Positions 16,063-25,037 are shown, numbered from the stretch's first letter. The stretch: DNA of 64,000 bases from Lysinibacillus_B sp050613145 (GCF_050613145.1 NZ_CP192507.1:1798001-1862000); one strand, 5' to 3'. Made by a program: numbers and translations. Notes: generated by a model not told the origin, from the sequence alone.

Positions 16063-16209
16063 CTACCGCAGCTGAGCTTGTGTCATTGTAGACTGAACAG
16101 CTACTTGAGTATTTTGATATTGCGGGGGTGTTTTTGGCTCAACAAACAATGTGGAGTAATAGGCATCCGCAATCGTAATAAAATAAATAACAAAAAGTAA
16201 TTTCTTCAT
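16063..16209 (-). CDS. Possible small exported peptide (48 residues)
   Basis: ATG at 16209 begins KKLLFVIYFITIADAYYSTL, a basic start and hydrophobic helix, followed by a polar Pro/Gln/Thr-rich tail ending AQLR. The nearest AAGGAG lies about 25 bases upstream, too far for normal initiation, so it may be a relic or rely on another start. A terminator-like hairpin about 160 bases downstream supports a transcript on this strand. Confidence 0.3.
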   Translation of the reverse strand: MKKLLFVIYFITIADAYYSTLFVEPKTPPQYQNTQVAVQSTMTQAQLR

Positions 16210-16433
16210 TCAATGGTCCAAGATTTTCGTTTCTCCTTTTAAGTTCTATCTATTTAAACTGAATGATTATTATACGAATAGAATAGGAAGAAGTTTCATA
16301 GATTTTAAAATTTATTTTTTAGAGGGTTCCTTTTTTATTCAAAGAAAAACGTCAGAGAGTAGGGCAAAAAAATGAATATCTGTATTTCTTAACCAGCCTG
16401 TTAATAAGGTAATAAAAGTAAAATAACAAGCAA

Positions 16434-16479
16434 GAGTAGAGCACATGGAAGCAACGCAACCATTCTCTACTCCTTTTTT
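16434..16479 (+). terminator. Orphan intrinsic terminator
   Basis: GAGTAGAG / CTCTACTC followed by CTTTTTT. No plus-strand gene lies upstream in 15396-16433, so it may end a small RNA or be left over from a deletion. The rest of 16210-16665 shows no coding signal. Confidence 0.6.
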
Positions 16480-16665
16480 ATTTCCATTTTAATCGCATTT
16501 ACAAGGATACAAATACAGCAAGAAGTTAGGTATAATTAGAAATTGAAAAGACATACGAGCACTTAAAATACGAATAAAACAATCCTTATGAAAGTGTAAA
16601 TTAATATTTAAAAAGATGCAAAATGATTAGCTTAAAGCTTGTAACGAAAGGAAGATAAACCTGAA

Positions 16666-17424
16666 TTGACAAATAAAAATAAAACGGTTGTCCGTTCCAT
16701 GGATATATTAAATCTATTTATCGATCATACTGAACTGTCATTTCAAGAAATCATTGAGTTATCAGGAATCCCTAAAACCTCTGTTTTTCGCATGTTGAAA
16801 TCATTGGAGGAAATGGAGTTTTTAGAAAAGGGAATTGATGCAAAATATCGGTTAGGCATTCTCTTTCTTAAATTTGGACATCTCGTATCCATGCGCCTAG
16901 ATATTCGAAAAATTGCAGAGCCCATTATGAATGCGTTACATAATGACGTAAAAGAAGCGATTAATTTAACTGTTCGTGATGGTGACGATGCGGTTTATAT
17001 TGAGAAAGTCGATACGAAGCAAAAGGTTCGACTGTATACAGCCATTGGTCGAAAAAGTCCTCTTTATGCTGGGGCGTGTCCTCGTGCGGTATTATCCTTT
17101 TTACCAGATGATGAAATCAAGGAATATCTTGAATCAATCGAACTTACATCATTTGCGATGGGCACGATTACGGATAAAGAAAAACTTTATGAAGCGATTG
17201 TGCAGGCAAGAGAGCGTGGTTATACAATCAGCCATTCTGAACTAGAAAATTATACGTCCGCTATTGCAGCACCGATTTACGACCATAAAGGAGAAGTTGT
17301 TGCATCCATGAGTATCGCAGGACTGGAAACTAATTATCAAGGGGAAAATGTTGAAATTTTCGTCCAGAAACTGAAGAAGGCTACGGCAGAGATTTCTAAA
17401 CAATTAGGATACGAACAGTTTTAA
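16666..17424 (+). CDS. kipR: IclR-family transcriptional regulator, likely KipR
   Basis: 252 residues from TTG 16666, about 12 bases after GAAAGGAAG. Residues 5-65 form the IclR winged helix-turn-helix (TVVRSMDILNLF..LSFQEIIELSGIPKTSVFRMLKSLEEMEFLEK). Residues about 75-248 form the effector-binding domain, including LTVRDGDDAVYIEKVD, GACPRAVLSFLP and IAAPIYDHKGEVVASMSIAG. In Bacillus subtilis the IclR protein KipR controls the kip/pxp operon, and kipA-kipI-pxpA-ycsG-ycsI lie 3-8 kb downstream here, so KipR is the most likely identity. An acetyltransferase gene and a dead transposase have come between regulator and operon. Confidence 0.78.
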   Translation: MTNKNKTVVRSMDILNLFIDHTELSFQEIIELSGIPKTSVFRMLKSLEEMEFLEKGIDAKYRLGILFLKFGHLVSMRLDIRKIAEPIMNALHNDVKEAINLTVRDGDDAVYIEKVDTKQKVRLYTAIGRKSPLYAGACPRAVLSFLPDDEIKEYLESIELTSFAMGTITDKEKLYEAIVQARERGYTISHSELENYTSAIAAPIYDHKGEVVASMSIAGLETNYQGENVEIFVQKLKKATAEISKQLGYEQF

Positions 17425-17499
17425 AATGGAGGCGTCTCTGTTAGATAAGACGTCCCTTTTTGAATCATAAAATCTAAAAAATTATTGTCATTAGCAAAC

Positions 17500-17536
17500 A
17501 AAAAGCATGGTCACCTATAATGACGCATGCTTTTTT
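17500..17536. terminator. Bidirectional terminator
   Basis: AAAAAGCATG / CATGCTTTTTT flank a 16-base loop between convergent kipR and the YoaP-like gene. A weaker hairpin (GGCGTCT / AGACGTCC) follows kipR at about 17431-17457. Confidence 0.8.
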
Positions 17537-17573
17537 CAGTTAAGCATTATAAGTAGAAACAAACCAAGAACAT

Positions 17574-18335
17574 TTATTTTTCTGCTAATAGTTTTATGAG
17601 TAGTTGATCAAATTTGTTTGGGCTGAGTATTTCGTGTGTAATGAACTCCCCGTTATAAAACAAACCGAAAGTTGTCCAAATTGTTGGTGAATTTTGTGCC
17701 TCTTCTTTAGTTGTTATTCTAAAAGTTTTAAAAGGGACACTCTTGTTTTCTGCTATTTTTCTTAGTTCTTCCAATATACCAACAGCAAATGGGCACTGAA
17801 CAGTGTAATAAATAGTTATGCCTTCATCATAAGAAAAAGTTTTTACCTGTTTATTAAAGTAAGGTGTAACAGCTTGTTTATTCCATGATAATGCTATCAA
17901 TTGAAAATATGGTTCTGCTTGGTCTACTAACTCAAACCCCATATGTTCAAAAAAACGTTTATCACTTAAATACGGATAATTTTTCTTGCCTACAATATGT
18001 ACAATCCCATCCATCCCACGATTGATTGCATCCTCTTTACAAAAATTTAATAATTGCTGGGCATATCCATTGTTTTTATATCTTCCTGAAACCCACAAAC
18101 AGTTAATATACATATAATTCGGTGCTTGAATAGGAACCCACGCCATTTCAGCAGGCAGGTATTCAACAAATACTTTTGCACGTTCATCCAAGCGATAAAA
18201 AACTAATCCTTCATCCATTCGTTCTGAAAGCCATTGCTTCTTCTCGCTTACTGCACTTTCATATTGTTTTGCCCCTAATGCACAGCATATGTGCTCGGTT
18301 TCTATCTTACTTTTGGTAATTTGAATAAATTCCAT
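17574..18335 (-). CDS. yoaP: YoaP-like GNAT acetyltransferase
   Basis: 253 residues from ATG 18335, chosen because GAGGGTGG lies just before it; upstream in-frame starts at 18350 and 18413 have no RBS. The N-terminal two thirds form a GNAT domain with the acetyl-CoA loop region INCLWVSGRYKNNGYAQQLLNFC (V/I-x-x-x-x-x-N-x-G-x-A). The C-terminal part (about 165-250, TYYTVQCPFAVGILEEL..FRITTKEEAQNSPTIWTTFGLFYNGEF) matches the YoaP extra domain and contains a possible thioredoxin-like CPF motif. Length agrees with B. subtilis YoaP (251). Substrate unknown. It is inserted between kipR and the kip operon. Confidence 0.75.
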   Translation of the reverse strand: MEFIQITKSKIETEHICCALGAKQYESAVSEKKQWLSERMDEGLVFYRLDERAKVFVEYLPAEMAWVPIQAPNYMYINCLWVSGRYKNNGYAQQLLNFCKEDAINRGMDGIVHIVGKKNYPYLSDKRFFEHMGFELVDQAEPYFQLIALSWNKQAVTPYFNKQVKTFSYDEGITIYYTVQCPFAVGILEELRKIAENKSVPFKTFRITTKEEAQNSPTIWTTFGLFYNGEFITHEILSPNKFDQLLIKLLAEK

Positions 18336-18561
18336 TTCTTCCACCCTCATATTCGATAATTTTAAGAATTGGTCAAATAATACCTTAATAGATATAGGTT
18401 CTGACAAATTCATAGGTTTCGTTCATTGGAAATTGATAGCTCTCCACAATTATTTGAATGATTTTTTAAAAGATGGCTGTGTTAAAGAATAGTGTTATTA
18501 TTTATTAACTTTAAGAAATATCGGTATAGTAAGAACGAATATTCGTACCGGAGAGTCCACA

Positions 18562-19351
18562 ATGAATAAAGCGTTTAGCAATTTATTAAAACATATCGAT
18601 AAATTATTGTATACAGATAAGGAATGAGTGCTTCAATGGGTGAAATGCTATGTTGAACCTTCCTCAACAGTCAATGGTCGCCAACGATATTGCGGCAAGG
18701 TTTGTCGTAAACGTTTATGGATATTACAAATACAATTCTTTACTGCACTCGAAAAGGTAATGAATGGATTACTTGTATTGAATGTATATTTAAAGAATAT
18801 TCCCTGCGAAAATCAGCAGAAATTGTGGGAGTTACTTCGGTGACATTGTTCTATTGGAGACACAAGTTATTATCAGCCCTTAAACAAATGGATTTTAAAC
18901 AATTTGATGGTATCGTTGAAGTGGACGAGACTTATTTTTTATACTCTCACAAAAGTCAACGTGACATTAGTGAACGTAAACCGCATAAGCGAGGCGTTAA
19001 ACCCAAGCATAGAGGGATAAGCAGTGAACCAGTTTGTGTTCTTGTAGCTAGAGACCGAACTAAATCAATCGTTTCAAAGGTAGCTTGTATGGGGCGTGTT
19101 GTGAAAGCGAAAGTTGACTGTATGATAGGCTCTAAATTAATAACTTACTTGTAACAGACGCTTGGAGAGCTTATAAAACGTATGCAAATGAAAATACTAC
19201 CGCATTAAATCAGACGATGGAAAACAAGTTATAAAAGGTTTATATCATGTCCAAAATGTAAACGGACTTCATTCACGTTTAAAATACTGGATAAGTCATT
19301 TTAAAGGGGGGAGCTACTAAATACCTTGCTCGTTTTTTATTTTTGAAATGA
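18562..19351 (+). mobile_element. Degenerate IS1595-family (ISXO2-like) transposase
   Basis: Pieces in different frames reconstruct one transposase. ATG 18562 gives MNKAFSNLLKHIDKLLYTDK and an early stop. A zinc-ribbon remnant follows (VNGRQRYCGKVCRK), then from 18717 MDITNTILYCTRKGNEWITC and onwards to the ISXO2 core GIVEVDETYF, with the first catalytic Asp, and KRGVKPKHRGISSEPVCVLVARDR. Further fragments are LVTDAWRAYKTYA (second Asp) and HVQNVNGLHSRLKYWISHF, ending GATKYLARFLFLK at 19351. At least three frameshifts or stops make it inactive. I could not find clear terminal inverted repeats. Confidence 0.8.
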
Positions 19352-19454
19352 CAGAAACCTATCGAAGCTTGCGGTTATCGGAATTCAATGTGTAATGCTT
19401 ATTTGAATATTAGGTAATTTAATTGAAAAACCAAACATTAGGGAGTTTATTGAA

Positions 19455-19874
19455 ATGAGTATGATAACTTATATTGGCTTTAATTTTTCAGTAAAGCTAA
19501 GTGAAGATGATGCAGATGATGAATTTTTGGTTGAGTATGTTTGCCCCGATGAAGAAAATCGTAATATAGTTAAACAAAAGCATTTTACTACACCTTATAT
19601 TTATGCGATTTTAGAAAATGGAAATCCTATTTGGCAATTGACGGATTATCACAAGACTTATTCGCCACACAACTACGAAAAATCCAAAAAAACTTTTCTT
19701 GATTTATGTCACTCACTAAAAGAGTTACTGCCACAAGGCGATTTTTGTGAAGTTTATATTTGTTGGGACGGAGAAGAAGACGTAGAACGTGAGGTTGAGT
19801 TGAAAATAAATTTAAATGAACAAATTGAAACAATTGAAATATATGAAAAATGCTTTATCCGAATAGAAAACTAA
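19455..19874 (+). CDS. Hypothetical acidic protein next to IS remnant
   Basis: 139 residues; ATG after TAGGGAG. Strongly acidic (SEDDADDEF, WDGEEDVEREVE), soluble, with no signal peptide. The pattern GFNFSVKLSEDDADDEFLVE..TYSPHNYEKSKKTFLDLC..FCEVYICWDGEED resembles small immunity-type or orphan proteins but I do not recognise a family. It follows the dead transposase and has its own terminator, so it may be cargo or a recent arrival. Confidence 0.55.
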   Translation: MSMITYIGFNFSVKLSEDDADDEFLVEYVCPDEENRNIVKQKHFTTPYIYAILENGNPIWQLTDYHKTYSPHNYEKSKKTFLDLCHSLKELLPQGDFCEVYICWDGEEDVEREVELKINLNEQIETIEIYEKCFIRIEN

Positions 19875-19921
19875 AGGCTCAACTCAAAATGAGTATAATT
19901 TGTAGTAGCTGAATAAAAATG

Positions 19922-19946
19922 GGGAACCTCAACAAATCAGGTTCCC
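19922..19946 (+). terminator. Intrinsic terminator
   Basis: GGGAACCT / AGGTTCCC with a 9-base loop, then TTAATTATT, 48 bases after the hypothetical gene at 19455. Confidence 0.7.
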
Positions 19947-20022
19947 TTAATTATTTGGTTAAAAAATCAACAATTAAATTTAACAGAGCCTAAAAGATAA
20001 GAACGTATAAATTTATTCTAGT

Positions 20023-20108
20023 TTAAAGAGTGTCTAGGCATTCGCACCAAAATTTATTTTGTTTCCAGCACTTGTCGTAGCTAAGCCAGTGTGAATGCGC
20101 TCTTTTTA
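20023..20108 (-). terminator. Long hairpin ending the kipI-kipA operon
   Basis: AAAGAGTG..GCATTCGCAC pairs with GTGTGAATGC..CGCTCTTT around a 45-base loop just past the kipA stop; read on the minus strand it ends in T-rich sequence. Confidence 0.6.
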
Positions 20109-20118
20109 CTTACATTAG

Positions 20119-21108
20119 CTACTTCCTTTTTAAACGAAGGCCAAAAGCTAGTTCTTTTAATTTTTTTTCGCGATGAATGAATGCCCATTGCGCTTCTTCT
20201 AGCGTAACTTCTTTAAAGTTTATGCGACCATTTGCTTGCATTTGTGCTAATGATGGTAAATCGGCAGAAATGACTTGTCCGATTTTAGGATACCCACCAG
20301 TCGTTTGACGATCTGCCATTAAAATAATTGGTTGCCCACTGGAAGGTACTTGAATCGTTCCAAATGTCACCCCTTCAGATAATAATTCAAACTGCTCCTT
20401 TAATGAAATGGTCTCTCCTTCCAATCGATAGCCCATTCGATCTGCATGTGTTGTAATTGTGTAAGGAGTGGAAAAGAATTTTTTTAAACGATCCTCGTCA
20501 AACTTTTCGTATTCAGAACCTCGAATGATGCGGATGGTTTGTGTTTTTTCGAATGTAACGAAGTGCGTGTAATCAACTGACCATGACAGGTAGGCTGGAT
20601 CCTTTGCTAATTGGTTAAATAGCTCCTCTCCTAAAGCTGTTCGTTTATTACATTCAAACACATCATTTTTTTGCAATTTTCTTCCTTGGAACCCACCAAT
20701 CTCAGCACGGATGTAGGTGCTTTTGCTACCCATTACGTTGGGTACTTGAATGCCACCGCTAAACGATACGTAAGCGCGGCAGCCACTAATGGCAGCGTTG
20801 AATTTCAAAATAGATCCTTTTCGAATTAAAAGTGGTCGCCACATCGGTGCATTTTTTCCGTCGATTGTAGGTTGTAAATTGCCACCTGTAATGGCAATCA
20901 GTTCATCACTTTCAAATAATAGAGTAGTGCCGTAAAGTGTTACCTCCAGAGCACCTTCTCCCTCCGAGTTTTCAACGAGTAGATTCGCGATTCGTAAAGA
21001 CATCGCATCCATTGCGCCTCCTACGATTACACCAAACTTCTGTAGGCCGTATCTTCCTAAGTCTTGAATCGTTGCCAGCATACCTGGCTGCAATACTTTT
21101 ATTCCCAT
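20119..21108 (-). CDS. pxpC: 5-oxoprolinase subunit C / KipA
   Basis: 329 residues from ATG 21108, preceded by GGGAGATG; an ATG five codons earlier lies over that RBS. The carboxyltransferase-2 type (AHS2) domain is visible throughout: LQPGMLATIQDLGRYG, LEVTLYGTTLLF, AITGGNLQPTIDG, RAYVSFSGGI, TTHADRMGYRLEG and the end region SSGQPIILMADRQTTGGYPKIG. With PxpA and PxpB it hydrolyses 5-oxo-L-proline to glutamate using ATP. In Bacillus, KipA also counteracts KipI inhibition of the sporulation kinase KinA. It overlaps the end of kipI by ten bases, so the two are translationally coupled. Last gene of the operon before a terminator. Confidence 0.92.
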   Translation of the reverse strand: MGIKVLQPGMLATIQDLGRYGLQKFGVIVGGAMDAMSLRIANLLVENSEGEGALEVTLYGTTLLFESDELIAITGGNLQPTIDGKNAPMWRPLLIRKGSILKFNAAISGCRAYVSFSGGIQVPNVMGSKSTYIRAEIGGFQGRKLQKNDVFECNKRTALGEELFNQLAKDPAYLSWSVDYTHFVTFEKTQTIRIIRGSEYEKFDEDRLKKFFSTPYTITTHADRMGYRLEGETISLKEQFELLSEGVTFGTIQVPSSGQPIILMADRQTTGGYPKIGQVISADLPSLAQMQANGRINFKEVTLEEAQWAFIHREKKLKELAFGLRLKRK

Positions 21109-21839
21109 GTTTTCATCTCCCAATCTCTTTTGTATTGCTCCATTGATATTGGGACAAATTGAATTCGATCCCCCGGTTGTAATAGTGTTGGAGGCGATTG
21201 TTCAGGTAAAAACAAACGACAAGGAGTTCGTCCGATAATTTGCCATCCACCTGGCGTTTCTAATGGATAAACCCCTGTTTGATTTCCCGCAATACCAACA
21301 GATCCTGGCGCGATGGCTAAACGTGGTGTTTCTTTACGTGGTGTTGCAATTTGTGTATCCATCCCGCCCATAAAAGGAAAACCTGGAGCAAAGCCAATCA
21401 TATAAACAAGATATTCTACAGAAGAATGAATTTTGATGACTTCTTCAGGTGTTAAGCCATGATAATTAGCTACAAATTCTAAATCTGGCCCCATTTCGCC
21501 ACCATATATTACAGGGATTTTTACAACACGTTCCTTTGTTGTTTCGATGACGTGAGATTGATTCATTAACGAAAGAATGTTTGTTTTCACAATGTCATAA
21601 GGCATTTTGACTCCTTTTTCTAAATGTGAAAAGTATACATCAATCGGATTGTAGTAAACTGTCACACTATTATAGGCAGGCACAGCCTCGATAAATCCTT
21701 CAAATGGATTTTTCTCTAATAAATTCAATATATTTTTAACTTTATTGTGAGTCGCTTCATTGATTCCTTCACCTACTTGAATAACAAGTGCAGCATCGCT
21801 CAAAGGTCTTATTTGTACATTTTCTTTTATATTTGACAT
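21099..21839 (-). CDS. pxpB: 5-oxoprolinase subunit B / KipI
   Basis: 246 residues; ATG 21839 follows TAGGAG, and an upstream ATG (21848) lies inside that RBS. The AHS1 domain runs the full length with IRPLSDAALVIQVGEGI at the start, YMIGFAPGFPFMGGMD, RLAIAPGSVGIAGNQTGVYPLETPGGW and LLQPGDRIQFVPI. KipI binds and inhibits the sporulation kinase KinA in B. subtilis, while the same protein as PxpB forms the ATP-dependent 5-oxoprolinase complex. The first gene of a minus-strand pair; the divergent pxpA starts 275 bases away, so both arms are likely controlled from the shared intergenic region. Confidence 0.92.
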   Translation of the reverse strand: MSNIKENVQIRPLSDAALVIQVGEGINEATHNKVKNILNLLEKNPFEGFIEAVPAYNSVTVYYNPIDVYFSHLEKGVKMPYDIVKTNILSLMNQSHVIETTKERVVKIPVIYGGEMGPDLEFVANYHGLTPEEVIKIHSSVEYLVYMIGFAPGFPFMGGMDTQIATPRKETPRLAIAPGSVGIAGNQTGVYPLETPGGWQIIGRTPCRLFLPEQSPPTLLQPGDRIQFVPISMEQYKRDWEMKTWE

Positions 21840-22113
21840 GAAAATCATCTCCTATAGTTTCAAAATTCGGTATATGAGTTTTAAATAACGGATTATTAAT
21901 ATTATATTTTAACGACAAACAAAAACAAGTTGAATTTTAATAAAAATAAAAAATTTGTGTTATTTCTAAAAAATTTAAAAATTATGCTTTTCTCCAAAAA
22001 AAAAGTGTGATAATATTTTTTTAAATTTCAAAACTCAAGTTCCGAATAGCGGTACTAAAATTTGTAAACGCATTCATATTTAGAACTTTTGTGGGAAGAA
22101 AGTGGGGAAGAAA
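21840..22113. promoter_or_regulatory. Divergent promoter region of the kip/pxp locus
   Basis: AT-rich gap between pxpB and pxpA. TTTCAAAATTCGGTAT (about 21857) and TTTCAAAACTC..CCGAATAGCGGTAC (about 22025) share a TTTCAAAA-C/TCGG pattern on both sides and are candidate sites for the IclR regulator. GTGTGATAATATT at about 22005 could be a -10 region towards pxpA. These are visual matches only. Confidence 0.4.
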
Positions 22114-22878
22114 ATGTTTCGAGTTGATTTAAACTGTGACTTAGGGGAAAGTTTTGGTCGGTATCGACTAGGAGAGCAAGAGGAAATCTTAAAGTATGTA
22201 ACATCTGCAAATATTGCTTGTGGTTTTCATGGTGGGGATCCAACGGTCATGCGAGAAACCGTTAAGCTAGCGATTGCGAATGGTGTAAAAATTGGGGCAC
22301 ACCCGGGATTACCAGATTTAAATGGCTTTGGCAGACGAGAGATGAATATCACACCTCAAGAAGCCTATGATATGGTCATTTATCAGGTTGGGGCATTGCA
22401 AGGTTTTTTAACAATCTATAATGAAACGATGCAGCATGTGAAGCCACATGGCGCACTTTATAATATGGCTGCTAAAAATCCAGCCATTGCGGAGGCTATC
22501 GCACAAGCCATTTATGATATTTCACCTTCACTTGTGTTATTCGGTCTCTCTAGTAGTGAATTAACAAAGGCCGGGGAAAAAATAGGTCTTCAAACAGCGC
22601 ATGAAGTGTTTGCAGATCGTACCTATCAACAGGATGGTTCTTTAACATCTCGTAAACAACCAGATGCATTGATTACGGATACAGAACAAGCTGTAAATCA
22701 AGTTGTGAGAATGGTAAAAGAAGGCATGGTAATGTCACAGCAGCAAATCGACATCCCATTACAAGCAAATACAATTTGTATTCATGGGGATGGGGAGCAT
22801 GCGGTTGAATTTGCAAAATATATCCATGCAAAATTAACAGAAAACCAAATCACAATACGTGCTATCAAGGAGGGGTAA
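22114..22878 (+). CDS. pxpA: 5-oxoprolinase subunit A (LamB/YcsF family)
   Basis: 254 residues; ATG 22114 after AGTGGGGAAG. Family signatures: VDLNCDLGESFGRYRLG at the N-terminus, ANIACGFHGGDP, IGAHPGLPDLNGFGRR, HVKPHGALYN, HEVFADRTYQQDGSLTSR and ICIHGDGEHAVEFA. The DLGE, CGFH and HGDG residues are the conserved polar and metal-binding positions. It provides the catalytic subunit that, with PxpB and PxpC, opens 5-oxoproline to glutamate. It is transcribed away from pxpBC and followed four bases later by ycsG, so pxpA-ycsG-ycsI form one operon. Confidence 0.93.
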   Translation: MFRVDLNCDLGESFGRYRLGEQEEILKYVTSANIACGFHGGDPTVMRETVKLAIANGVKIGAHPGLPDLNGFGRREMNITPQEAYDMVIYQVGALQGFLTIYNETMQHVKPHGALYNMAAKNPAIAEAIAQAIYDISPSLVLFGLSSSELTKAGEKIGLQTAHEVFADRTYQQDGSLTSRKQPDALITDTEQAVNQVVRMVKEGMVMSQQQIDIPLQANTICIHGDGEHAVEFAKYIHAKLTENQITIRAIKEG

Positions 22879-22882
22879 TTCA

Positions 22883-24136
22883 ATGGAAACAAATAAAATG
22901 GAAACGATTACAGAAGGAATGGAACAAAAAAATAAAAGTAAATTTGTTAAGAAAACAGCAAGTAAAAGTGTGTTACTCGGTGCAGCCTTTTTAATGGCTA
23001 CCTCGTCTATCGGGCCTGGGTTTTTAACACAAACAACGGTATTCACACAGCAATTAGCAGCTAGCTTTGGATTTGTTATTTTAATTTCATTAATTTTAGA
23101 TATTGTCGCTCAGGTGAACGTTTGGCGAATTATTGCTGTTTCTGGCTTGCGTGGGCAAGAGATTGCCAATAAGATATTGCCTGGATTAGGCATAATCCTT
23201 GCGATTATGATTGTTATGGGTGGTTTGGCATTTAATATTGGTAACGTTGCTGGAGCAGGTTTAGGGTTAAATGCAATGATGGGCATAGATCCGATTACGG
23301 GTGCGGTTGTAAGTGCACTGTTTGCTATTTTTGTATTTATTTATAAAGAAGCAGGGAAGGCAATGGATAAGGTTGCTCAAATTGCTGGCGGTATCATGAT
23401 TTTACTTATGCTTTATGTTGCTTTTAGTACTTCACCACCTGTAGGAGAGGCGATTGTGAGCACGGTTATGCCTAAAGAAATTAGCTGGTTTGCAATTGTT
23501 ACTTTAGTTGGTGGATCAGTGGGTGGTTACATTACATTTGCTGGCGGTCACCGTCTTTTGGATGCAGGTATTAAAGGACAAGAATCTTTACCAGAAGTAA
23601 CAAAAAGTTCTGTAACAGGGATTTTAATTACAGGTATTATGCGTATTGCATTATTTTTAGCTGTTCTTGGTGTTGTTTCAAAAGGTTTAGCAATCGATCC
23701 TGATAATCCACCTGCATCTGTTTTCCAACTTGCTGCGGGTAATATTGGTTATCGTATGTTTGGTATGATTATGTGGGCTGCAGCAATCACTTCTGTTGTA
23801 GGTGCGGCTTATACATCTGTTTCATTTATTCGTTCATTCCACCCGAAAATCGAGAAATATCATAATTGGGTGATTATCGCATTTATCATCGTTTCAACAG
23901 CAACTTTTGCCTTCATCGGTAAGCCTGTAAATGTGTTGATTTTAGTAGGAGCATTAAATGCACTGATTTTACCGTTATCACTTAGTATTATATTAATTGC
24001 AGCATACAAAAAAGACATTGTTGGTACGTATAAGCATCCACTTTGGTTAACTGTAACAGGGGCCATTGTAGTTGTTCTTATGGGATATTTAAGCATTATC
24101 ACACTAATTGAACAAATTCCGAAAATTTTTAGCTAA
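22883..24136 (+). CDS. ycsG: NRAMP-like transporter of the 5-oxoproline locus (YcsG)
   Basis: 417 residues from ATG 22883 directly after AAGGAGGGG; the gap to pxpA is four bases. About eleven membrane helices follow a basic 35-residue N-terminal tail. The start of helix 1, LMATSSIGPGFLTQTTVF, matches the NRAMP DPGN-like position, but the metal-binding Asp and Asn are replaced (SIGPGFLTQ). That suggests it does not carry divalent metal in the usual way. YcsG homologues are consistently linked to pxpABC, so transport of 5-oxoproline or a related acid is a reasonable inference. Confidence 0.85.
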   Translation: METNKMETITEGMEQKNKSKFVKKTASKSVLLGAAFLMATSSIGPGFLTQTTVFTQQLAASFGFVILISLILDIVAQVNVWRIIAVSGLRGQEIANKILPGLGIILAIMIVMGGLAFNIGNVAGAGLGLNAMMGIDPITGAVVSALFAIFVFIYKEAGKAMDKVAQIAGGIMILLMLYVAFSTSPPVGEAIVSTVMPKEISWFAIVTLVGGSVGGYITFAGGHRLLDAGIKGQESLPEVTKSSVTGILITGIMRIALFLAVLGVVSKGLAIDPDNPPASVFQLAAGNIGYRMFGMIMWAAAITSVVGAAYTSVSFIRSFHPKIEKYHNWVIIAFIIVSTATFAFIGKPVNVLILVGALNALILPLSLSIILIAAYKKDIVGTYKHPLWLTVTGAIVVVLMGYLSIITLIEQIPKIFS

Positions 24137-24142
24137 TCTAGC

Positions 24143-24175
24143 AACCATCCATGCGTCTCTTGATCATGGATGGTT
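24143..24175 (+). terminator. Hairpin between ycsG and ycsI
   Basis: AACCATCCATG / CATGGATGGTT, 11 bp with an 11-base loop, followed by CATTTAT. The short T tail suggests partial termination or mRNA 3'-end protection, tuning ycsI against pxpA-ycsG. Confidence 0.65.
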
Positions 24176-24198
24176 CATTTATAAGGAGTGAATAGACG

Positions 24199-24990
24199 AT
24201 GACTACTTTTAGCACTATAGAACCAAATGAAATCCGTAAATTGATTCGCGATCAAGAAATAACGGGACCGACTTCTGGCATGTCTATCGGATTTACACAA
24301 GCAAATTTAGTAATTTTAAAGAAGGAGCATGCTTTTGATTTTCTACTGTTTTGTCAGCGAAACCCAAAGCCGTGTCCACTATTAGACGTGACAGAACCGG
24401 GATCATTTATACCGTCTAAAATTGCAAAAAATGCAGATATTCGCAAGGACATTCCGAAATACCGTATTTATCGTGATGGTATTTTTACAGAGGAAGTAGT
24501 AGATATTACGGATTATTGGGAAGAGGATATGGTCGGATTTTTAATAGGCTGTAGCTTTACATTTGAAACACCGCTTCTTGAAGCAGGTATTCCAATTAGA
24601 CATATTCAAGAAAATTGTAATGTGCCAATGTATAAAACAAATATCCCGTGCGAAAAGGCTGGTATGTTTGAAGGACCGACTGTTGTCAGCATGCGTCCTA
24701 TGACACCTGAGGATGCAATTCGTGCCATCCAAATTACTTCACGTTTCCCAAATGTACACGGTGCACCAATTCATATTGGCAATCCAGAACAAATTGGTAT
24801 TTCAGACATTTCAAAACCAGATTTCGGTGATGCCGTGTCCATTAAGCCAGGGGAAGTTCCAGTATTTTGGGCATGCGGCGTAACTCCTCAAGCAGTTTCC
24901 ATGGAAAGCAAACCTTCTATTATGATTACGCATGCACCAGGCCATATGCTAATTACGGATATAAAGGAAACAAGCTTGAGTATACTATAA
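24199..24990 (+). CDS. ycsI: DUF1445 putative hydro-lyase (YcsI)
   Basis: 263 residues; ATG after ATAAGGAGTG. The family pattern is clear: TSGMSIGFTQANLVIL near residue 26, PKPCPLLDVTEPGSF, the FLIGCSFTFETPLLEAGIP segment, NVPMYKTNIPC, the MRPMTPEDAIRAIQITSRFP helix, and VFWACGVTPQAV..THAPGHMLITD at the end. The family is annotated as putative hydro-lyase and is related to eukaryotic D-glutamate cyclase, which acts on D-glutamate and 5-oxo-D-proline. That fits its place in the 5-oxoproline operon, possibly handling the D-isomer. Confidence 0.85.
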   Translation: MTTFSTIEPNEIRKLIRDQEITGPTSGMSIGFTQANLVILKKEHAFDFLLFCQRNPKPCPLLDVTEPGSFIPSKIAKNADIRKDIPKYRIYRDGIFTEEVVDITDYWEEDMVGFLIGCSFTFETPLLEAGIPIRHIQENCNVPMYKTNIPCEKAGMFEGPTVVSMRPMTPEDAIRAIQITSRFPNVHGAPIHIGNPEQIGISDISKPDFGDAVSIKPGEVPVFWACGVTPQAVSMESKPSIMITHAPGHMLITDIKETSLSIL

Positions 24991-25007
24991 ATGATGATTT
25001 TATAAGC

Positions 25008-25037
25008 AAGTGCCCACCAATTGATTTGGTGGGCATT
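25008..25037 (+). terminator. Terminator-like hairpin after ycsI
   Basis: AAGTGCCCACCAA / TTGGTGGGCATT with a tight loop; T tail short (ATTACTTAT). Confidence 0.65.

Noticed and set aside
18531..18545. GAACGAATATTC as a LexA box before the transposase remnant
   Set aside because: The second half is ATTC instead of GTTC and the downstream gene is dead, so it is probably incidental.
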